6,774 bases of DNA from an uncultured Xanthobacteraceae bacterium (GTDB taxonomy: Bacteria; Pseudomonadota; Alphaproteobacteria; Rhizobiales; Xanthobacteraceae). The DNA lies in NCBI GenBank assembly GCA_955652925.1, contig CATPCO010000666.1, forward strand, positions 1 to 6,774. The letters run 5' to 3'. This document shows, one piece after another, positions 1 to 5,094 of this stretch. Both the position numbers and the translations under genes were made by a program. Each line of letters opens with the position of its first letter. Positions within the stretch are counted from its first letter, which is position 1. The notes beneath the pieces were generated by a model. The model saw only the letters and a list, made by a program, of their open reading frames with translations, was not told where the DNA came from and ran no database searches.

Positions 1-336
1 CGCGTGTTCCGAATTCGCGACCCGCGCGCGGATATCTTGCGAGCGGCCTTGCAGCAACTCGATCCGCAATCGGCGCGGCTTTCCCTTGCGCTCGAAGTCG
101 AACGCCGGGCGGTCGCGGCGTTGGCGCGCCACAAGCCCGGACGCCGGCTCGAAGCCAACATCGAGATGGATGCAGCGCTCCTGCTCGATGCGATCGGTCT
201 GCCACGCGAGGCTTTCACGCCGGTGTTTTCCATCGCGCGCGCACCGGGCTGGATCGCGCACGCCCTCGAGCAGCAGAAAACCGGCCGCATGCTCCGCCCG
301 CGCTCGACCTATGTGGGCCGTTTGTGTGAGGAGTAG
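1..336 (+). CDS. Citrate synthase-family protein, C-terminal fragment (5' end outside window)
   Basis: The frame is open from the first base and ends at TAG 334-336, giving 111 residues of a C-terminus. It begins RVFRIRDPRA, matching the citrate synthase segment GHRVYRxxDPRA that follows the substrate-binding histidine. It continues with the small-domain region LEANIEMDAALLLDAIGLP (residues 50-68) and REAFTPVFSIARAPGWIAHALEQ, and ends in the usual citrate/2-methylcitrate synthase tail (GRMLRPRSTYVG). The family condenses acetyl-CoA or another acyl-CoA with a 2-oxo acid in the cytosol. One oddity: the catalytic aspartate of classical enzymes (N-V-D-F-Y) is a glutamate here (N-I-E, codon 163-165). 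Related diverged citrate synthase-like proteins also seem to carry Glu, from memory. The gene is therefore more likely a paralogue of unknown substrate than the TCA-cycle gltA. A GTG at 4 lies inside the conserved domain and is not the start. Family assignment is secure; substrate is not. Confidence 0.9.
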   Translation, partial: RVFRIRDPRADILRAALQQLDPQSARLSLALEVERRAVAALARHKPGRRLEANIEMDAALLLDAIGLPREAFTPVFSIARAPGWIAHALEQQKTGRMLRPRSTYVGRLCEE

Positions 337-362
337 TCCAGTAAAGCGCCAGCTGATCGAGT

Positions 363-387
363 CCTGTTAATTTCCTGTTTTAACAGG
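363..387. promoter_or_regulatory. Inverted repeat, possible operator or hairpin
   Basis: CCTGTTAA (363-370) and TTAACAGG (380-387) are perfect 8-base inverted arms separated by 9 bases. The spacer repeats the left half-site, so TCCTGTT occurs at 362-368 and again at 373-379. The inner copy can also pair with the right arm as CCTGTT-TT-AACAGG (374-387). The dyad lies 27 bases after the citrate synthase-like stop and 27 bases before the ATG of the next gene. This suits a repressor or activator site, or a weak terminator or attenuator. No U-tract follows it, so a regulator site is slightly preferred. The cognate factor is unknown. Confidence 0.45.
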
Positions 388-414
388 CGCGCGGGCGAAA
401 AGCTGAGGGGACCC

Positions 415-1506
415 ATGCGCATTGCGGTTCTCGGTGGCGGCAACGGATCGTTCGCGGCGGCGGGCGATCTTGCGCTTGCCGGACACGAAGTGCGCATGTG
501 GCGGCGGGACAAAGCGGCCGTCGCGGCGCACTGCAAAGCAGGCGGCAGCATCCTGGTGAAGGATTTTGCCGGCTGCCACGAGGCAAAGCCTGCTCTCCTC
601 ACTCCCGACATCGAGGCAGCGGTCCATCAGGCCGAGCTGATTCTTTGTCCCGTGCCCGCGACCGCGCAGGCCGACATCGCGAAATTGCTTGCGCCGCACC
701 TCGCCGACGGTCAGGTCGTGTTTCTGCCGCCGGGCACCTTCGGCTCGCTGCTGTTTGCGAAAACGGCGCACGCGGCTGGCAACCGCGCCGCCGTGGCTTA
801 CGCCGAGACGGGCACCTTGCCGTGGCTCACCCGCAAACACGGGGCGTTCGAAACGGCGATCACAGTGCGGGCGAAACGCCTGCCCACAGGAGTATTTCCG
901 CTTGCTCGCAAGGAGCCTGCGCTCGCGCTGCTGCGTGCCGTCTTCCCCGGGGTCATCGAGGATTGCGGTGATGCGCTCTCCGGGGCGCTGATGAATGCGG
1001 GTCCCATCATTCACCCGCCGCTGATCATCATGAATGCGGGGCCGCTGCAGCATTTCGAGCGCTGGGACATTCACAAGGAAGGCACTCAGCCCGCGATCCG
1101 GCGGGTGACCGATACGCTGGACAAGGAGCGCATCGCGGTGCGTGAGGCGCTCGGCTATGCTCCCCCGCACTTTCCGCTTGCCAATCATTATGCGGCGGCA
1201 GGTGAGGAATGGATGTATGGGCGCGGCTCGCACGACCGTCTGACCGATTCCGGCGACTGGCGCGAGCACATCGTGCTCACAGAGCACCGGTACATGGTTG
1301 AGGATACCCGTTTCGGCCTCTCATTTCTGATATCCGTCGCGTCGCTCCTGGGTGTTGCAACCCCGCTCGCGCGAGCCTTTCTCTCCATTGGCTCGGCCGT
1401 CTGCGGGGAGGACTTTATGATGAGCGGCCGCACGCTCGGCTCGCTGGGTCTCGGCCATCTCGATCGGCGCGCCTTGACGCAATTTCTGCGCGTGGGATTT
1501 GCGTGA
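415..1506 (+). CDS. NAD(P)-dependent opine (octopine/nopaline) dehydrogenase-family protein
   Basis: This is a 363-residue cytosolic oxidoreductase. The N-terminal Rossmann fold opens with MRIAVLGGGNGSFAAAGDLA (GGGNGS at 7-12) and is related to glycerol-3-phosphate dehydrogenase NAD-binding domains. The C-terminal domain is that of the octopine dehydrogenase family: NAGPIIHPPLIIMNAG (194-209) with the conserved histidine H200, and EHRYMVEDTRFGL (290-302) with R292 and D297. His and Asp form the proposed catalytic pair in this family, so the active site looks intact. Family members reduce an imine formed between an amino acid and a 2-oxo acid, or run the reverse reaction. The true substrate cannot be read from sequence. 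The ATG is supported by GAGGGG (405-410) four bases upstream. The stop overlaps the next start (GTGA), implying translational coupling. It is not a Ti-plasmid ocs/nos gene: no plasmid or virulence context is present. Confidence 0.88.
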   Translation: MRIAVLGGGNGSFAAAGDLALAGHEVRMWRRDKAAVAAHCKAGGSILVKDFAGCHEAKPALLTPDIEAAVHQAELILCPVPATAQADIAKLLAPHLADGQVVFLPPGTFGSLLFAKTAHAAGNRAAVAYAETGTLPWLTRKHGAFETAITVRAKRLPTGVFPLARKEPALALLRAVFPGVIEDCGDALSGALMNAGPIIHPPLIIMNAGPLQHFERWDIHKEGTQPAIRRVTDTLDKERIAVREALGYAPPHFPLANHYAAAGEEWMYGRGSHDRLTDSGDWREHIVLTEHRYMVEDTRFGLSFLISVASLLGVATPLARAFLSIGSAVCGEDFMMSGRTLGSLGLGHLDRRALTQFLRVGFA

Positions 1507-2486
1507 AAGCGCGCGAGCCCATTGCCTGCCTCGGCGCGGGCCGCATGGGACGCGGGATTGCGGTCGTGTTCGCCTATGCCGGGCACGAGGTGTCGCTAAT
1601 TGATTGCAAGCCGCGCGCTACTGCTGAGTTCGAAGGCCTTGCTGCCCGCGCGCAGGAGGAGATGCGTGCCACGCTGCGCGATCTCGCCAGCTTTGGGCTG
1701 TTCGATGCGGCTCATCTGGATGCAATTGCCGGCCGGGTGTGCGTGGTTGCGGAGAGCGGCGCGCCCGCCGCGTTCGCAAGATCTGAGGTAATCTTCGAAG
1801 GCGTGCCGGAGGTGATCGAGATCAAACGCGACGTGCTGGCGCGCGCCTCAGCCCTGGCAGGGCAGGGGGCGATCATCGCCTCGACCACATCGACCATTCT
1901 TGCCGACGATCTTTCGGATGCGGTCATGCATCCGCAGCGGTTTCTCAATGCCCATTGGCTCAATCCCGCCTATCTTGTCCCGCTGGTCGAGCTTGCTCCA
2001 GCGGCTCAAACTCATCCCGCCACTGTTTCCCGGATGCGATCGCTCTTGGAACGCATTGGCAAGGTGCCCGTCGTCTGCGCGGCGCGTCCTGGCTATATCG
2101 TGCCACGAATTCAGGCACTCGCCATGAACGAGGCTGCGCGCATGGTCGAGGAGGGCGTGGCGAGCGCAGACGACATCGACAGAGCGATTAAATACGGCTT
2201 CGGTTTCCGCTTTGCCGTGCTTGGCATGCTCGAATTCATCGATTGGGGCGGCGGCGACATCCTCTATTATGCGAGCCGGTACCTCACCCAGGCGCTGGGC
2301 AACGAGCGCTATGCCGCGCCCGCAATCATCGAGCGCAACATGCGCGAGGGCCGGATCGGGCTTGGCACGCGCAAGGGCTTTCTCGACTACGAGAAACTTG
2401 ACCTTGAGGCTTACCGCAGAGAGCGCCTCAAAGCGTTTGTGGCCATGCTCGGCTTTCTCGGTCTCACTCGCCCTCCGCTGTTGTAG
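1503..2486 (+). CDS. 3-hydroxyacyl-CoA dehydrogenase-family NAD-binding protein
   Basis: The protein has 327 residues. The GTG start overlaps the previous stop by four bases and has a weak GTGGGA upstream (1492-1497). The next in-frame ATG would delete the Rossmann glycine loop GAGRMG (11-16), so GTG is right. D34 ends the second strand and suggests NAD+ over NADP+. The HAD catalytic layout is recognisable: IIASTTST (124-131), the histidine in NAHWLNP (H151) and the partner glutamate in LVEL (E163), then a C-terminal helical domain from PGYIVPR (197-202) ending with GLGTRKGFLDY (287-296). In classical enzymes the PGFIVNR segment has an Asn that contacts the substrate; here it is Pro201. Relatives with this layout include 3-hydroxybutyryl-CoA, L-carnitine and L-gulonate dehydrogenases, so the substrate may be a non-CoA 3-hydroxy acid. 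It is co-transcribed with the opine dehydrogenase-like gene. The stop codon lies in a dispersed repeat. Confidence 0.88.
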   Translation: MKAREPIACLGAGRMGRGIAVVFAYAGHEVSLIDCKPRATAEFEGLAARAQEEMRATLRDLASFGLFDAAHLDAIAGRVCVVAESGAPAAFARSEVIFEGVPEVIEIKRDVLARASALAGQGAIIASTTSTILADDLSDAVMHPQRFLNAHWLNPAYLVPLVELAPAAQTHPATVSRMRSLLERIGKVPVVCAARPGYIVPRIQALAMNEAARMVEEGVASADDIDRAIKYGFGFRFAVLGMLEFIDWGGGDILYYASRYLTQALGNERYAAPAIIERNMREGRIGLGTRKGFLDYEKLDLEAYRRERLKAFVAMLGFLGLTRPPLL

Positions 2487-2513
2487 GGTCGAGTTCTTAC
2501 GAGTCCCAACATC
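2483..2513 (+). repeat. Palindromic repeat, copy 1 (degenerate)
   Basis: The sequence reads GTAGG-GTCGAGTTCTTACGAGTCCCAACATC. Compared with copy 3 it lacks about four bases of the left arm (GTAGGttggGTCGAG) and has AC for GC and GTCCC for GACCC, so its stem is damaged. Its first bases overlap the end of the hydroxyacyl-CoA dehydrogenase gene and contain that gene's TAG stop (2484-2486). Confidence 0.7.
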
Positions 2514-2531
2514 GGGCAACCGCGAAAGAGC

Positions 2532-2564
2532 GTTGGGTCTCGCAAAGCGCTCGACCCAACCTAC
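2532..2564 (-). repeat. Palindromic repeat, copy 2 (inverted orientation)
   Basis: The arms GTTGGGTC (2532-2539) and GACCCAAC (2553-2560) are perfect inverted repeats around a 13-base centre (TCGCAAAGCGCTC), followed by CTAC. Read on the minus strand it starts GTAGGTTGGGTCGAG and ends GCGAGACCCAAC, matching copy 3 apart from the centre. Transcribed in either direction it would fold into a stable hairpin. Confidence 0.75.
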
Positions 2565-2579
2565 AGCCCCTCATGCGGA

Positions 2580-2614
2580 GTAGGTTGGGTCGAGTTCTTG
2601 CGAGACCCAACATC
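2580..2614 (+). repeat. Palindromic repeat, copy 3
   Basis: GTAGGTTGGGTCGAG (2580-2594) leads into the centre and ends with GCGAGACCCAACATC. The arms GTTGGGTC (2584-2591) and GACCCAAC (2604-2611) are perfect. Copies 1 and 3 share the central GTCGAGTTCTT and the trailing CCCAACATC, so they are closer to each other than to copy 2. This looks like a small dispersed extragenic palindromic element of the REP/BIME type. A solitary half-site, CGACCCAACC (2651-2660), lies downstream. Confidence 0.75.
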
Positions 2615-2795
2615 AAGCAGTGAGGCACAGTGGGGGGGCCCCCGCCAGCCCGACCCAACCACCCTGCCCCTGTGGATTGATGTGCAGAACCGGGCGGCGC
2701 GGACAACACATGCATGGAATTGCCTCGCTGTTCTGTCATCCTTTCGCCGCAGCTGCGATAAGCATTGAGGCGCTATCTGATTCGGGGGACAGCCA

Positions 2796-3563
2796 ATGGC
2801 GAAGCCAGCAGTCATCATCGTCGGGGCGGACAAGGGCGGGGTGGGCAAGACGACAGTCGCGCGCACTCTCCTCGATTATTTCACCGCCCACCAGGTTCCG
2901 GTGCGTGCCTTTGACACCGAGGCACCCCGTGGCACGCTCAAGCGCTTTCACCCCGAGCTGACCGAAGTCGTCGATGTTGCGCTCGTCGCCGACCAGATGA
3001 AGATTTTCGACACGCTCAATTCGGCCGAGGCCGCCGTGACGCTCATCGACGTGCGTGCCGGTCTCATGTCGCCCACGTTGAAGGCGCTGCGCGACATCGG
3101 CTTTATTGACGCCGCCAAAAAGGGACAGATCACCTTTGCGGTCTTCCACATTCTTGGGCCCACGATCGCGTCTCTTGACGAGATCACCGAGACCGCCGCC
3201 TATCTCGGCGATGCGCGCTATTTCATGGTGAAGAACTTTATCAACAACACGCATTTCTTCGAATGGGACGAGGCCACCCACGCATCCTATTTCAAGCAGA
3301 TCAAGGATGCGGTTGAGCTCGTCATCCCCAAGCTCAACGAGATGGCGAGCGAGCAGGTGGAATTGGCCTCGGTGCCCTATCTCACCTTCATCGCGAACAA
3401 GAAGCAAAGCGGCGAGCCCGCCTCCTACTCCTTCGTTTTGCGCGGTTACGTCCGCCACTGGCTGGGCAACGTGTGGGCCGAGTACGACCGCATCAACCTG
3501 ACCGACATCGTTGTGGCCCGGGCGCCCACCGCCGCGGTGGCAAAGGTGCAGGCACGCGGCTAG
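2796..3563 (+). CDS. ParA/MinD-like P-loop ATPase
   Basis: This 255-residue protein starts at ATG with GGGGGA six bases upstream. It opens with AVIIVGADKGGVGKTTVARTLLDYF: a complete deviant Walker A motif KGGVGKTT (13-20) including the signature lysine K13 typical of ParA/MinD/Soj ATPases. A Walker A'-like FDTEAP segment follows (39-44; D40), then a Walker B-like TLIDVRAG (82-89). The rest does not match Soj, MinD or NifH in detail, and there is no MinD-type membrane helix. Family members dimerise around ATP and position, activate or load a partner on a surface such as DNA, membrane or a metalloenzyme. The next gene is a paralogue with a degenerate P-loop and the same strand, so the two probably act together. 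No parB, parS or minE is visible, so plasmid or chromosome partition is not supported. Fold is certain; role unknown. Confidence 0.85.
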   Translation: MAKPAVIIVGADKGGVGKTTVARTLLDYFTAHQVPVRAFDTEAPRGTLKRFHPELTEVVDVALVADQMKIFDTLNSAEAAVTLIDVRAGLMSPTLKALRDIGFIDAAKKGQITFAVFHILGPTIASLDEITETAAYLGDARYFMVKNFINNTHFFEWDEATHASYFKQIKDAVELVIPKLNEMASEQVELASVPYLTFIANKKQSGEPASYSFVLRGYVRHWLGNVWAEYDRINLTDIVVARAPTAAVAKVQARG

Positions 3564-3576
3564 CGCAAGCTCGCCC

Positions 3577-4386
3577 GTGCCGGGAAGCCAAGCTCACAAA
3601 CCGGTCCTGGAGCACGCAAACGAGGACTCTGGCGGCTGCGGCCGTCCGCCGGCAGCGGAAAAAAAGCACACATCGATCTTCATCATTGCGTGTCCGCGTC
3701 CGCAGGTGGGAAAGACCTTTGTCGCGCGGCTGTTGATCGATTTTCTGCGGCTCAAGGGCACCGATCCTGTCGTCTTCGATCTCAACCCAAGCGGAGATGC
3801 GCTCTGCGATTATCTGCCCGGCCTTGCGCAGGTCGCGGATCTCAGCGAGATCAGGAGTCAGATGGCGATGTTCGACCGCCTGATTGTCGACGACGCGATC
3901 GCGAAGGTGGTCGATCTCAGCCACACGTCGTTCGAGCGTTTCTTCACGATCGCGCAGGAGATCGCGTTTTTCAAAGAAGCGGTAGGGCGGTCGATCGAAC
4001 CTGTCGTGCTGTTTATTGCCGATCCCCACAGCGTTGCGATCAATGCGTATGCCGATCTTTGCAGTCGCTTGCGGGGGGGCATTACGATTCCGGTCTTCAA
4101 TGACGGCACTCTGAAGGGGCAAAAGCTGCGCAAGGAGTTTCCGTTTGCGCGCGCGGCCGCCGTCCCGCTCTACATCTCCGCCCTTTCGCCCATGCTCAAG
4201 GCGCAGATGGAAAAATCGCGCTACTCCTTCGCCGATGTCCACGAGCGGCTTCCCCCCGGCATCCCGATCGGGCTTGCTTTCGAGCTTCGTTCCTGGACCC
4301 GGCGCACCTTTCTCGAATTCCGCGAGCTCGAATTGCGGCTGTTGCTCGAGAAACTGCGCGCATCCCTGCCGGGCCTGAGGCTGTAG
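3577..4386 (+). CDS. ParA-like paralogue with degenerate Walker A motif
   Basis: With the GTG at 3577 the protein has 269 residues. It follows the previous stop by 13 bases. The alignable region begins SIFIIACPRPQVGKTFVARL: the loop is RPQVGKT (41-47), so GKT is kept but the KGG part is R-P-Q and the signature lysine is lost. It aligns by eye with the preceding ATPase: VGKTFVARLLIDFL against VGKTTVARTLLDYF, VVFDLN against RAFDTE, RSQMAMFDRL against ADQMKIFDTL, and KVVDLSHTS at the Walker B position. The ends also correspond (FELRSWTRRTFLEFRELEL against VLRGYVRHWLGNVWAEYDRI). Nucleotide binding is possible, but hydrolysis is likely altered, so this may be a regulatory partner of the first protein. 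The start is uncertain: no good Shine-Dalgarno precedes 3577, and a TTG at 3511 would overlap the upstream gene by 53 bases. The first ~30 residues are Gly/Pro/His-rich and look unstructured. Confidence 0.78.
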   Translation: MPGSQAHKPVLEHANEDSGGCGRPPAAEKKHTSIFIIACPRPQVGKTFVARLLIDFLRLKGTDPVVFDLNPSGDALCDYLPGLAQVADLSEIRSQMAMFDRLIVDDAIAKVVDLSHTSFERFFTIAQEIAFFKEAVGRSIEPVVLFIADPHSVAINAYADLCSRLRGGITIPVFNDGTLKGQKLRKEFPFARAAAVPLYISALSPMLKAQMEKSRYSFADVHERLPPGIPIGLAFELRSWTRRTFLEFRELELRLLLEKLRASLPGLRL

Positions 4387-4391
4387 CCGGT

Positions 4392-4413
4392 GATCCCCCG
4401 CTTGCGGGGGATC
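4392..4413. terminator. Hairpin between convergent genes, probable bidirectional terminator
   Basis: GATCCCCCGC (4392-4401) and GCGGGGGATC (4404-4413) are perfect 10-base inverted arms around TT; in practice a 9-bp stem with a 4-base loop. It sits 5 bases after the stop of the ATPase paralogue and directly abuts the stop of apt on the other strand. Neither side has a U-tract, so it is not a textbook intrinsic terminator. It may instead act as an RNA 3'-end stabiliser or a Rho-assisted stop for both transcripts. Confidence 0.65.
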
Positions 4414-4962
4414 TCAATGCCCCTCGAACGAAATCAGCGTGCGCACCGGCACGTCAAGTTTGCGCAGCTTTTCGGCCCCGCCGAGATCGGGGAGATCGAT
4501 GATGAAACAGGCCGCGAGCACCTGCGCGCCCATTTGCCGGATCAGCTTCACCGCCCCCTCGGCGGTGCCTCCGGTGGCAATGAGATCATCCACCAGAACG
4601 ACGCGATCGCCGTTCGATACCGCGTCCTCGTGCATCTCCATCTCGTCGAGGCCGTATTCCAGCGAGTAGGCGATGGACACCCGCTTGTGCGGAAGCTTGC
4701 CCTTTTTGCGGATCGGCACAAACCCGGCGGAAACCTGGTGCGCGACCGCGCCACCGATTATGAAACCGCGCGCCTCAATGCCTGCGACCTTGTCGATCTT
4801 GGAGCCGGCCCACGGCTGCACCAACTCGTCGACGGCGCGACGGAACGCGCGCGGGTTGCCGAGCAGCGTGGTAATGTCCCGGAAGATAATGCCGGGCTTT
4901 GGATAATCCGGAATAGATCGGACCGATTCCTTGAGATCGTGCTCGAACTGATTGCTGACCAT
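4414..4962 (-). CDS. apt: Adenine phosphoribosyltransferase
   Basis: The cytosolic enzyme makes AMP from adenine and PRPP, releasing pyrophosphate. It has 182 residues, the normal length. The N-terminal segment SIPDYPKPGIIFRDITTLL (16-34) is the typical Apt adenine-binding region. EARGF (63-67), the flexible loop RKKGKLP (85-91) with YSLEYG (99-104), and the PRPP-binding motif VVLVDDLIATGGT (121-133) follow in the expected order, with both acidic residues D125-D126 present. The C-terminus VRTLISFEGH is also normal for proteobacterial Apt. The ATG (4960-4962) is the family start; only a weak Shine-Dalgarno precedes it. It ends against the hairpin shared with the ATPase pair and is divergent from the flavoprotein gene. 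Its likely functional partner is mtnP, 1.1 kb upstream on the same strand, which produces adenine. Confidence 0.96.
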   Translation of the reverse strand: MVSNQFEHDLKESVRSIPDYPKPGIIFRDITTLLGNPRAFRRAVDELVQPWAGSKIDKVAGIEARGFIIGGAVAHQVSAGFVPIRKKGKLPHKRVSIAYSLEYGLDEMEMHEDAVSNGDRVVLVDDLIATGGTAEGAVKLIRQMGAQVLAACFIIDLPDLGGAEKLRKLDVPVRTLISFEGH

Positions 4963-5094
4963 GAGGGGCTCACACCGGGTATTTCAGATGCACACGCGCG
5001 GTATATATCGCAATTGCGCGTTCGGGACAGCCTGAACGCCGGCAAACCATCCGACAAGCGCGACAGCGGCGCCTTCCATGCGGACTGCCTCTGA
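4963..5094. promoter_or_regulatory. Divergent intergenic region, probable promoters for apt and flavoprotein
   Basis: The 132 bases between the two divergent starts include the only AT-rich stretch nearby, TATATAT (5002-5008), about 40 bases upstream of the apt start and a plausible -10 for it. A well-spaced, well-matched -35 is not visible for either direction. CGCAATTGCG (5009-5018) is a perfect 10-base palindrome touching the TATA stretch, and GTTCGGG/CCTGAAC (5020-5026, 5031-5037) can form a stem with one G-T pair. Both could be regulator sites. The call is positional and weak in detail. Confidence 0.35.

Larger units (their letters stand above)
2487..2795. other. Gene-free spacer carrying the repeat cluster
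   Basis: About 310 bases separate the dehydrogenase operon from the ATPase pair. The left half is the palindromic repeat cluster (2483-2614). At 2632-2643 there is a run of seven G followed by five C, a self-complementary tract. The half-repeat CGACCCAACC is at 2651-2660. From about 2700 to 2783 there is presumably the promoter for the ATPase pair, but I see no convincing -35/-10 pair. A clear Shine-Dalgarno sequence GGGGGA (2784-2789) precedes the next ATG. Short reading frames in this spacer have no recognisable protein character. Confidence 0.6.

Noticed and set aside
367..1287. Long minus-strand open frame (306 codons) opposite the opine dehydrogenase-like gene
   Set aside because: The composition is Arg/His/Gly-rich with no recognisable motif, and it is fully antisense to a clearly homologous gene. 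It is a GC-rich shadow frame. The same applies to minus frames at 1848-2519, 2736-3458, 3493-4242 and 5425-5991.
415..1506. Ti-plasmid-type octopine or nopaline synthase gene from T-DNA
   Set aside because: There are no T-DNA borders, vir genes or opine uptake genes. Bacterial chromosomes carry many members of this family with other substrates.
2483..2614. Three repeats read as a CRISPR array
   Set aside because: The copies alternate in orientation, the spacing is uneven and short, and no cas genes are present. Dispersed palindromic elements explain it better.
2632..2643. G7C5 self-complementary tract as a functional element
   Set aside because: It is a short homopolymer-based palindrome in a GC-rich spacer, not conserved with the other repeats, and prone to sequencing error.
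3511..3576. TTG at 3511 as start of the second ATPase
   Set aside because: It would overlap the upstream gene by 53 bases and add a Pro/Arg-rich stretch that looks like out-of-frame coding. There is no Shine-Dalgarno. GTG 3577 is preferred, though not proven.
2796..4386. Plasmid or chromosome partition (parAB) or Min system
   Set aside because: No ParB-like helix-turn-helix protein, parS-like site, MinC or MinE is adjacent, and the second gene is itself ParA-like.
4390..5094. Plus-strand open frame of 234 codons antisense to apt
   Set aside because: It mirrors apt, whose motifs are unmistakable, and has no family features of its own. It matters only because its TGA stop directly precedes the flavoprotein ATG.
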